Source: Brachypterus glaber (lineage: Eukaryota; Arthropoda; Insecta; Coleoptera; Kateretidae). From it: a stretch of DNA of 64,000 nt. The position numbers and the translations under genes were made by a program. Numbering within the stretch: the first letter of the stretch is position 1; every line of letters starts with the position of its first letter. Positions 1 to 11,600 of the stretch are shown piece after piece. The notes beneath the pieces were generated by a model. That model was given only the letters and a program-made list of their open reading frames with translations. It made no database searches and was not told the origin of the DNA. Location: positions 12,440,847-12,504,846 of the forward strand of contig OY294046.1 in NCBI GenBank assembly GCA_958510825.1. Reading direction: 5' to 3'.

Positions 1-859
1 ATCTTAAAAAATGTGATTTTTTTAATTTTTTTTTTTATTTTTTTTTTTTCAGTTTTTTTTTGAAAATTTCATTTTTGATTTTTTTTTAATTTTTTCGTTT
101 TTCGTAAAAATGAAAAAAATATTTTTTTAATTTGTTGTTTTTCAAAAAAAGATCTTTAAAAAAACGGTAATTTTTTTTTAATAGTTGATTGTGGTTAATT
201 TATTTTTAGCGATGAGTATCGAAGTTAAGACATCTTGCACCGATACTTAAAAGACATCTTATAGACATCATAATCAGATATCTTTTAAACATCCCTAAAA
301 AGAAGTCCATAAGATATCCTTTTCATGTCTTTAGGCGTACAGACATAATTAAGATCTAAAAAAGACGTAAATTAAAAGGCATTTAAACGATTTTTAGCCT
401 GCCGTAATATTTGAGTTACCCCTTAATCATGTACTTAATTAAGTAACGTTATTCGGCTTATGCGAATTATCCGATATTTCTCTAAAAATTTTGTTGATAT
501 TAGAACCAAATTAAGCCGCTTTTAAGTGAAATTGCGTTAAAATTATTAGATTTATCTTAATTATCCGGCTTACCAGGCATTATCCAAAGGTCAAATTGAA
601 ACGGGACCACCTCAGGAATGCCCTCTTTAAGTTGCAAAAAGTTTTATTCAATTCCGTTCATCCGTTCCAAAGTTATTGATAACCTCCTCCTTTTTCGAAG
701 TCGGTTAAAAAAAGAATCTTTTTAATAATATCGACAAGCCGTAGACGTAATTAAGCTAAAATTAGAGTAAAAGCAAAAAATGTGTTTTCCAAGTTTATAT
801 TTCGTGTAAAAATAATAATTCGTATTTTTCTACTAATATTTGATCCAAAATAAATAGAT
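1..859. other. AT-rich flank without recognised gene
   Basis: Long T and A runs in the first 190 bases, then unremarkable AT-rich DNA. I see no coding signal or clear repeat ends here. Confidence 0.5.
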
Positions 860-875
860 TTAAACACTATCCAGA

Positions 876-1046
876 TAAAAAAAGTCTAAAACAGAATTTT
901 ATTTAAAAAATGACAAAAGCTGTCAAAATTTGACAAAAACTAGAGATAATACACAGATTCTGAAAAAAGTCTAAAACAGAATTTTATTTAAAAAATGACA
1001 AAGCTGTCAAAATTTGACAAAAACTAGAGATAATATACAGATTCTT
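876..1046. repeat. two tandem copies of an ~84-bp unit
   Basis: The unit beginning aaaaaagtctaaaacag and ending with acagattc occurs twice back to back, with one-base differences (acaaaagctg against acaaagctg). Confidence 0.85.
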
Positions 1047-1076
1047 AATTTAATGGAGAATCTAAATGTGTAAAAA

Positions 1077-1262
1077 TATACGGGGTGTTCCATCTAAAAA
1101 TCAAAAGTAGGGGTCGTTTCCGGTTAAACCAAAATTGTAAAAAAATTAGCTTAGGTGATATAACTCAAAATATGGTCTTATAGAGACCCTATTTTCATTA
1201 TTTTATCTCTAGGAATAAAAAAGTTATATGGGCGTGCTACATTTCAAAAACACCCTGTATAT
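1077..1262. mobile_element. MITE, CGGGGTGTTCC-type ends
   Basis: Begins TATACGGGGTGTTCC and ends AACACCCTGTATA, so imperfect inverted ends of about 12 bp at TA. 185 bp, no coding. Related in its ends to the CAGGGTGTTCC element at 38622-39356. Confidence 0.6.
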
Positions 1263-1328
1263 TCTCATGTTTGGCGACTAACGTTAGTTAACGTTAACGT
1301 TAATTTACGTTAGCCGATTATAATCCGG

Positions 1329-2231
1329 GGTATCCGGTCTTTAGTTCGAAAAAAAAAATTTCGCAAAATATTTGTTAGCGCAAAAAGTTCGCAAAAATAA
1401 GTTCGCAAAAAATAAAGGTCGCATGAAAATTAGTTCGCACGCGTTTAGTTCGCGATACATAATATCGCATAAAATTAAGTTCGCAAGATTTTTGTTCGCA
1501 AAAATTGTTTTCATGAAGGTCAATGAAGATATTTGTTTATTGAACCATTTTTTGTATTGAGATAGGTACGTACGTTTTAAGTTAATTTTAATAAATGTAA
1601 TTACATAAAAGAAGCGATAATGTCTGTACGGTATATTTTAAGTTCGCGGGGAAGTAATTTCGCGGTTCACGAAAATTTTATATATTTAAAAGAAAGAACT
1701 TACAAAGAAAAGACAATTTGGAGATGTATTAAATATAAAAATGAAAAGTGCACAGGAAGTCACTTTAATTTTAGTTTTGGGTTGGTTTTAGATTTATTGT
1801 TTCGTTTTGGTTTGGGTTTGGGTGAGCCAATTTGGTTTGTTTTGTTTTGCGTCAGATGTAAAATGATTTGGATATTGTGCTGGTATTGGTTCATTTTTTT
1901 GCAATATTATTATGTAGAAAATATTGTATATATATTTTTTATTGTAAATTAATTAAAATATTATTAATTAATGAATATAAATATTTTTCTAGTTTTCATA
2001 TTGTCGCTGAAATTTATAAATGGCCAATTTTTAACAAAACTACTAAAAGAAACTGTAAAAATACATTCGCGAACTTTTGGACTAAGCGAACTTATGTTTT
2101 TGCGAACAAAGATTATGTTTTTGGGAATGAAAGGTTTTGCGAACAAAAAGTTTGCGAACTAAAATTTTGCGAACTAATTTTTGCGAACTTTTTGCTGCGA
2201 ACTTTTTTTTTCGAACTTAAGACCGTGAACC
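1329..2231. mobile_element. Mutator-like (MULE) element, 903 bp, with FLYWCH fragment
   Basis: Inverted ends of about 24 bp (20 matching): left GGTATCCGGTCTTTAGTTCG, right the complement of GGTTCACGGTCTTAAGTTCG, then A-runs. A 9-bp direct repeat ATAATCCGG flanks both sides (1320-1328 and 2232-2240), the size typical of Mutator. Sub-terminal regions repeat short TTCGCAAAA-like units in both orientations. A zinc-finger fragment lies inside. No transposase is seen, so it is non-autonomous. It ends 4 nt plus the TSD from the ppk stop codon. Confidence 0.72.
1620..1780 (+). pseudogene. FLYWCH zinc-finger fragment in MULE
   Basis: Reads SSRGSNFAVHENFIYLK, then KTIWRCIKYKNEKCTGS. This fits the FLYWCH start (F-x-x-S-x-RG...L....F.Y......W.C......KC.g) with the W-C and C ligands, but the two His expected downstream are not visible before low-complexity sequence. 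FLYWCH domains are known partners of Mutator-type transposases, so this is probably a captured or left-over N-terminal piece. The frame stays open to 1952, but the tail is Leu/Phe/Gly-rich filler. Confidence 0.55.
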
Positions 2232-2244
2232 ATAATCCGGTAAT

Positions 2245-2540
2245 TTAAAATTTTATTTTTCGGATATTTGGTGTCATTTCTCCTCTAGTGGATATTCCTG
2301 TTCTAATTTTACATTGAATAGCATTCCCATCAAAAGTATAAATATTGTAGTTGGGTTTATAAATAATATTTCCTTTTTTCAAATTATCCAACAAAGGCAC
2401 AGATTTGTTCTTTTTCGTAAATCCACGTGTTATTCTTCTCCAACAGAAAAGCAGGGGTTTAGCGAGCAGGTAATATACTATTTGAAAGTTGCTGATCATA
2501 CTACATCCAAGAAATAGGCCCAATGAACTAGCTACAGCCA
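2245..2540 (-). CDS. ppk last exon: TM2 and cytoplasmic tail
   Basis: Acceptor aatttctttcag at 2542-2541, phase 1, stop TAA at 2247-2245. Encodes AVASSLGLFLGCSMIS followed by a hydrophobic run to KPLLFCW: the DEG/ENaC TM2 with GxS filter (GCS), then a basic tail of about 65 residues. The stop codon lies only 4 nt from the target-site duplication of the Mutator-like element at 1329-2231, so any 3' UTR must run into that element. Confidence 0.9.
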
Positions 2541-2585
2541 CTGAAAGAAATTAGTTTAGAAAATAACACTTCAACAAAAAATTGT

Positions 2586-2617
<32 letters not shown>

Positions 2618-5600
2618 CGTTTATTGTATAAAAGATTACAAATCTTGTTACAAGAAGTTTGAATATATAAAAAAAAATACAAGAGAAGAGAAAAAAAAAT
2701 ACACTAAATACTAAACCCTAACTATTTAAGTAATTTGATGGATATTCATAGATAATTTAATAAAAAGAAAAAGCAGAAATTTTAATACAAAAAAAAAAGT
2801 TAATTATAAGAAGAAACGATAATACCAATATTTAAAGGTTAAAGACAAAAAGCATTATTCGTTAGTTATAAAGGAACGGAGCTTTAATAAGTTTCCGATA
2901 AAACTGTGCAGCATTTTTATTTTAGTTACATTAAGAAAGTTAAGTGCAAAGACTAGACCGTCTAGGTTAATAAGGCTATCAATGTAAGGTGCACGCAACG
3001 GTTTGTACATGGGGCATTTAAAGAAAATATGATCTAAAGTCTCAAACTCGTTAAAAAATAAAAAAGTTTTTATTTTGTTTTTTGAATTTTGATTTCTTCT
3101 ATAAAAACAAATAAAAATCATTTTAAACCCTTACCCCCACATCTATTTTTACCAAAAACAGTCCCTGCAATATCTTTGAATAAGGATATGGCCCTAATTT
3201 GAAGTCTTTAGATCAAAACGTTCTTAATTTATAACTGATAGACAGACAGATTTTTTGCTGCAAAAGCTAATAGTAAGTATATTAAAGTACTAGTTTCATA
3301 ACCCGAGTACAAATTTAGAAAACGAGCCGCTTGCTGTGAGTTTTCTAAAGTAAAAAAAAACTTACATTTAAATGACCGATTGAGGGATTTTTTTGGGTTG
3401 GCATTACAATTTTCGCTATGTTTGAAATTCATAGAACCAACGATATTTTGATATCTTTTTAAGTCAGCTCTTCTCTTTTTCACTGCAAGTAACCAAGCCA
3501 TAATTTTAACACGGTAAAAATTAACTTAAAAGCCAATTTCGTAGAAAACTAAACTTAAAAGCGGTGTTGACATTTGCAAGGAAAACGCCAAGCAATTGTC
3601 TATTGTCCTGTATTGCCAACCCAAAAGAATAGGCAAAATGCATGTGATTATGAGCTTATAAGAGTCGCAAAATAGAAAAAAAAGTTTATATTCATCCTTT
3701 TCTAAAAAGCATTAAATTTAGCAGCTACTTAATGTTTAATTTTGTGACAAAATTTTTGTTTAGAGAGAGGGGTAAACCGCTGGAGGAATTCTTTCAAAGA
3801 AATCCGAGAAAATCTGATCTTCACCAAACGTGGAACCTATTTTTAGTTAATTTTCAAGATTTTTTAAGTTAAGGTATTGATGGAAATTCCCAGGAAATCT
3901 TAAGAAATTACCTCGTAAAAGGAATTTAGATGTACAATTTTTTTTATCGGTTTTACCCCTCGGTTTAGTGTCGTCATAGTGATATTATATTACTGATATC
4001 TATATACTATACTAAAGTATAGTATATAGTTTTCCTACTATCCTCTATGAAAATGACATTTACCACACTCTTTTGTTCTTTAGAAAACGTCTTATATCAC
4101 CCTTGTTTGATATTTTCATATCACTCTAGTTTGATATATATGTATGTAGGTTTGCCTAATTTTGTTTAGATATTTACGTTCTAAATTATACGACTTTTAC
4201 TACCTCGTTTTATATGTCATTTTCCACCTTTCATTACAGATTTTTTAATGTCTATTATGTTTTTCAATCCAAATATTTCTTTTTTTCATGTCAAAAATAA
4301 AAACTATAGTTATAACCTTACTGTTTTGGCCCAGGTCAATATAACTTAACATGTTTTAATAATGTCTAGATTTTATAAAAATTATGTAATTTGTGATTTA
4401 GTTACCTTACATTTTATAAAAAACATCAATATTTCCTCATGAATTGTAAAACATTGTAGAATTATAGTCTTATATGGTAGCATATCCACAGAAATAAAAT
4501 TTAATTAGTAAACTGTCAAATTTTCTTTGATTTAAAAGATGCTTGCAGTTAGGCAACCCATTAAACAGTATTGAGCTTTCATAATATGTGGTATTAAACA
4601 TAAAACCAAGAAAACTAAATGAAAATAAAAAAAATATTTCCTGTTGACATACGTATATAAATTTGTATGCTATTTTGTGTTTTGCTTTTCTCAAAAATTC
4701 TCGGAATAAGTAATAAAAATTAGAGGATATTAAAAAAGAATTCTTAAAGTTTTGACTTTATATTTTTTGGGATCGTAGGAAAAATAGTGTACATAACTCG
4801 TTGGAAAGTGTATTTCTTACACTCGTGGGGTTTCCTCACTCGCCTAACGGCTCATTCGTAAACCTTCCCACTCGCGTTGAATATGTCACTTTCCACACTA
4901 GTTATGTAATATACTACATCTTTACACGTACCTAAAAGATCTAGTGGTTCCTTTAATACTCGTCTGATATATCTTAAATTTGGGGCTGGAATTATTATAT
5001 TTATACTTGCTATTTGTTTAATTTTTGTTGTTTCTTTAAATCTAAAAAGTTTCATCCGTATTATTATCATTATTTTTATTATTATTATCATCTGCATTAT
5101 ATATTTTAAGCAAAAAGTTTACTCTTGAAAGATATATTTTGGGTTGGACTGGTTTCAGACAATTTGATTTTCAGGCAAGAAGGTTTTTTAGGGTAATTTT
5201 AAATAAAAATATTAATGAATGAACTCAAAATACAATTTGTGAGTATTATTATAACTTTATAACGAGGGGTAAACCGCTGACAAAGTTTTGTACACCTTTA
5301 GGAGGAAATCTTCAAAGATTTCCTCCAATTTGTACACCTGAATTCCTCTGCGGTTTACCCTTCGTTTTATAATGTTATAATAATACACACAAATTGTATC
5401 TACTTTGAATTGCATACTAGAGTAAAAAATATAGGGACATTTTTTTCATCACAGTGTATTATACTGAGAGGTCCAATTATAAGAGACCACAGATCTCATA
5501 CTCATATGAAATACTGTATGAAATCTGTGTAAGATACCCTGTTCTATTTTTAGATTCATATTGGTGGAAGTCTGGTTAAGATTGCGTGTTTTTAATATAT

Positions 5601-8600
5601 TGCTGATCTATGACCAACGAACTAATAACTCTTCACTCTAGAATAGGCATTTCATTCGTAAAAACTGACAAAAACGTCGAGAATATAATCATTCGTCTGT
5701 CTTCATCATCATCATCAGAAGCGGTGTGGTTATTACCAAGTAATAGCCACGGCACTCAGACCTGAGATGCATTGTGCATGCCGCACTCATCTAGATGACA
5801 CATCATTTGATTAGGATGATATTCCATGGGGACATGTATCTAAAAAGGCGATGATCTACCCCAATGAAAGTTCGACTAAATCGCTAGGTTTCACTGATGG
5901 TGAACCTAAAAATCGCAGTCTTTTTTGTGAGAAGACAGGACATTGTCCCAAAATGTGGGATGCAGTTTCTTTATCATAGTCGCAGAATCTACAGCGTTTG
6001 CTTTGGATAATTTTCATTTTATATAGAAGATTGTTGAAAGTACCATGACCAGTTAGAAAACTGGTAATAGTTCTAAGTGTTTTTTCTTATTTAATTGAAT
6101 AAGTGTTTTTGTATTGAAAAATGAGGGCTCATTGATGAGCAATTTTGCTTGAACCTGTTGGGAAACCCAGTGTTGGATAAAACTTCGATTAAGCCAGGTT
6201 CTTATATCCCTTTTAATGACGCAGTTCGACAACCCAAGCAAAGGCTCAGGACCAATAAATGGACTGGCTGAACCCTCCCTAGCAAGCTGGTCGGCTGACT
6301 CATTACCGGGGATATCGCTGTGGCCGGGTACCCAGATTAGTCTAAGATAGTTGTTAGTTGATTTGCTTTCTTATTCGCACATCTTTGTTCTAACAGAGAC
6401 AACAATACCAGTTACTGGTAATTATTATTGTTCAGGCCTGAATATACCTACTATTTGTTTACAAACAAACCGAGATGTTGGCGATACTTTATTTTAACGG
6501 TATGCCTATTCTAGATAGAAGAGTTCTTAGTTCGTTGACTATGACCCATTTTTATGTTATTTTTCCTCTCCAACGAGAATTTTTGTTTGGCTGACTCGAC
6601 AGACTGGAAGTCATCAGTCACGCCTTGACATTCATTCCAATTTATTTTTGTCGCAACAATAGTCCAGTTGGTGATTGGTTATTGATCCGCATTGTGACAT
6701 GTTTCTGGCAACGGTCACCAGGACATGTTCCTGGTGACCCCTTTCTGTACCATGTACTAGGTATACCAGATAACATTCCTGAATTTCGCTTTAAAGTCAC
6801 AACGTGTTATCATGCTAGCAAGAAATATGCAGTGCATATTTTGTTTGTCGTAATAAACTAAGTAAAACAAATATTTTGAGTATTATTATTATTATTTGAG
6901 TACCTAAAATAAACCTAAAACCTTTCGTGAAAACCTAGTTGAATAAACCTACAAAAAAAAATACCAGTGAGTTCACATATGAGTGCACATATGTTGTTCA
7001 TACGAGCCTCGCGCGGGATCAAAAATGTGGGATATATGGATCAGCACAAGTCAAGCCGACAAGTGAACCCATGGGTGGGCAGTGATATTTACTTATTTGT
7101 GAAATATTGTTTCACATCCGTGAATCGAAGCCGGTATCTATCGATTACAAGTTCGGAGTTATCACTACTGAGCTTCAATACTCCCAAAATGCAAAGAAAT
7201 TATTAATAATTTATTAAACGTCAAACAAAACCGCTATTTTATACAGGTGAAATTAGCAACACATGTATACCACTACAAAAAGGGTCTTCGAATGAACTGA
7301 GAAGAAGTGAGACCACCTACGTTATGAACAATTTTGCAAAAAAGAAGAAAACACTGGTAGTTACGTTGGATGTCAAAGCAGCTTACGATAATGTCAACCC
7401 GGATATATTGCACAGAATATTAATTGAGAAAGGTATACCGAAATATCTGACTAACACGATTAAAGATTTGATGGATGAGAGATGGATATATATTAGAGAC
7501 GTAAATAACGAAATAATAGGCCCAAGAACCACTAAAAAAGGTCTTGCACAAGGCTCACCACTTAGTCCCACCCTATTTAATATATATATTCTGACTCTAT
7601 CAAGCATGAAGCAGTACTGGGTTGTAAAATAATACAATTTGCAGACGATATCGTGATCCTAGTGACGATGGAGGACATGGACCAAGCTACACAAGCAATG
7701 AACGCAACATTATCAAACATAGAGAGTTGGATTTTTGACCATGGGTTGGAAATATCCAGCCAAAAGAGCTCAGTGATATTATTCAGAAAAACGAGTAGAA
7801 TAGCGCGAACTCCCAGAATCGTATATAACCACGAGCCCATCCCATGGAAGAACTCTATAGTATACCTAGGGGCCGAACTGGACTACGCAATGACATTTAA
7901 GAAACATATAGTAAAACAAGTAGGAAAAGCACAAAGGGGTATTAACATTATAAAAGCAGTATGCAGAACATGGTGGGGGGCAGACCCACAAATTCTGTTA
8001 CTATTATATAAAGCAGTGGTAAGGCCACATCTGGACTATGAAAGCCATCTGTTCTTTAAAACACCTAAGGGATATTTGAACAAACTAGACAAAATACAGT
8101 ACCAAGCTCTTAGAATAGCACTAGGATTAATGAACTCGACCCCCACAAATATCATACTGGAAGAAACGGGAGAAGTGTCCTTAGATATAAGAAGAGAGTG
8201 GTTAACGACAAAATACTTGGGCAAACTTATGGCAATAGAACAGAATCCGATAACCAATCTTATAGAAGAATTTACAGAGATTAGAACAAGGGACACATTC
8301 TGGAAAGGAAAACCCACCCCATCAATTTGCGCTGCTTTTGAATATTGGAGAAGTAAGGAAAATGAAATGTACAAATCACAAATATGGCCCGTATTCCTGT
8401 ATAAACATGAAACAAATATCGTTAGACCCAAGATCGTAAGGAACGGACTACAAAAAGACAGTGACAACAGAGAGAATTTTAGAGCATGGCTCCAGGAAAA
8501 CTGGCCCCAACATACGGCGATATACACAGATGGATCCAAGGCAAACGGAAGAACAGGAGCGGGGGTTCACATCCCAAGCTATAAAAGTAACACTATGACC

Positions 8601-11600
8601 AGACTCCCAGACTGCAGCTCCATCTGCGCAGCAGAAACAAAAGCCATAGAACTTGCACTAAAAGAGATCTCAACAAAAAAAATACAGAAAGCCATTATCT
8701 TGTCAGACTCAATGAGTGCACTTAAGAAAATCGAAGCAACTCAAGGATATAAGACTGACAAAACAACCCTCGAAATTAAAAAACACATAGGGCAGATCAA
8801 TATGGAGGGAGGAGATATTGTATTTAGTTGGGTTCCGGGACATACTAACATAACAGGCAATGAAGCGGCAGACAGAATTGCAAACAAAGCAAGGGAAATA
8901 CCATCATCACGGATAAAATCACACTTTTTAGACTATACCCAAGAAATAAAAACTAAACTAACTACCAAATGGAAGGAAAAATGGGACAGAGTCGGCCAAA
9001 CAAAGGAACATAGATATTGGGAAAGAACAGACTTTACACCACATAAAACATGGTTCAATAAGCTAGGTCTTACTAGACAACAGATAACCACGATGACTAG
9101 AATGAGAAGTTGGCACTGTCATACTAGGCAACACCACCACAAGATTAACATAGTAGACGACCCTAGATGCCAATGTGGACAAGAACAAGATCTAACGCAT
9201 ATTTTCTTTAATTGTAATAATAATGTACAAGAATCCACTATCCTTTACAATAACCTATCCTGCAAACTCCCGAATCCCATTATCCTAGACAACCTGCTTG
9301 CTAATCTTTCCAAGCTTATAGTAGAAGAACTAGCAAAATTTTTAAGAGCAACCAACCAAAAATTATAAAAAATATTTTTAGGTGATTTCAGAAGACAGAT
9401 TAAGCAATCTGAAGTCCACTCGACCTGGCCGGTAAGCCATGAGCAAAGGCCATTATAATAAATTGGAATTGGAATTGGAGAAGAAGTGAGCTGCTTATTT
9501 ATTTTAAATGAGGTGTTATATTAGAGGAAGGGTAGCAAATGTGGGCTAGGTCTTGTAATATGGGCTAGGTGGGTTTCTCAGCTATCCGATGCAGTTCTCT
9601 GCATCCGACTATCGCAAATCGTAAATGGCGAAGTTAAACTTCCACAGTAAAGATTCATTAATTAATTCATACATTCGTTGACGTTTGAGAATTTATTTTT
9701 ATTTCCGTCCTTTTCAGTAAGCCACAGAACTTTTTTAGCTAAGGTTATAAATTCCGTTACCTGATAGATAACAACGTTTTCAAAACCATTTCTGCAACAA
9801 ATTAAAGCCACATAATCGGGCTTTGATGTGTGCTTATTAGTTTTCTTCTAATTACTGAGTTTTAGACATAACCTCTTTTGTTGTATACCCCGAGTATTTT
9901 TGCAATATGGGCCATCCTTGTGTTTCTATTATGGGCTATATAGAACTATGTATTAAGGCCTAGAATTTTTCTAGGAGACCAAGAAAAGATCAGCAACAGC
10001 CAAGAATAGAAGAAAATGGAACGAGGGCGATATGGAAGGCGCTATAATAGCGGAGGCAGTACGAGATGGGTACCTTCAAAGCTTTAAAAATGATTAATAT
10101 ACCACGTTCTATATTAGGAGTTATTTTATTTATTATATCATTTTAGATATAACTTTTATACTTTTAACTTATTGCGACCAATAAGATTGATTGCCACTTC
10201 AAATCTAATATTTATTACACAATTTTGGGGGGCAGCCCATATTTAGGGCCAATTTCAAATCACAAAAGAGCACCTTCTCACTATTTACGAAATAATGAAT
10301 TTATTATTTGTTTTAATCAATATGAATTTATAACAGGTTGTGACTAATTAATATAGCTATCGTTGGGTACGTTTGGTATTAGAACTAAACTTTTAATTAT
10401 TTTTTTACAAGAAAAAATAAAATGGGTAGCCCATATTTGCTTCCTTTCCTCTATTTTAAAGAGAGTAAACTTTATACTAAAATATTTGCATCTTAAAAAT
10501 TACTCAGAAAATTCCCTTTCCATAATTCCTACAAATTTAATGTCCATTTTTTCGCAGGAATTGATGCAATTGCAAGTGGTATCATAATTTCCGCTCCGGT
10601 GCTTAAATGATATGCAGTTGATGCCAGTAATGTTGCATTCTGTCGACAAATCTACAAGATAAAATTTAGGGAAAAATACATATAAAACTACACACAGAGA
10701 AAAAATTCTAATATAAATTATTTGTGATACATACTCTTCTTATATTTATTTATAATAATAAAATTATTTAATTAAAATAAAACGAGCTAAGCGACAAATA
10801 AGAGCTCTTAAATAAGCCATTTTGAGGAGCTCTTATTTGGCGCTTAGCTTGTTATCTTTTAGTTGAATCATTTTAATATTATGAATAATTATCAGAATAT
10901 ATAAAATAAAAATAAATTTAGTCCAATCTGATACATTTTTAAAATGTTTGACTCACATTTATGGTAGTGAATTTTAGTTTGGCGGATTTTCGGCATGGGT
11001 GAGAATCTTTTGATCAGTTTGAAGTTTAGAACTTAATTTTGCATGCTCAAAGGAAAAAAAAAGATTTCAAGCCCAATTTTTCACCTATACAAAAATACAG
11101 ACAATATTCAACGATTTTTTACTACAAAAAAAACCGGACACTTTTTAAACCGTTATAACTTTTTTGCCTTTTGACCGATTTATACCAAATTTGAAATAAA
11201 TATACTAAAAACATGTAAGATTAGGAAGATAATTTTATTTATTTAAAGTATTATCACATTGTTCAGTAATAAAGCTTTTTCCGACGGGGTTGTTTTAAAG
11301 CGTTGGGGATTAGAGCAAAATGTATAATGTGAAACTTTCTGTCCTAACTATGTTCAGTGATCTTTCTTCAGTAGAGTATGTTTTAATTTTAATTTAAAAT
11401 TGTAGTTTATTTTTTATTCATATTTTTTCGAAAGGTTACATATTGCAGTAAATTGATTTTTCAAAGTAAAAAAACCGATTCAGTAAGCTTGTTATTTATC
11501 TGACATCTCTCAAAAAATAATCTCTTAATTTAAAAAGTATACAATGAGCAAAAAACTGAAAAAATGTCGAATTACTTTATAAATCAAGGGGAAAATGTGA

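Noticed and set aside
3229..3501. 90-codon minus frame MAWLLAVKKRR...
   Set aside because: Lies in a repeat also found, rearranged, at 15.7-16.4 kb; no domain recognised.
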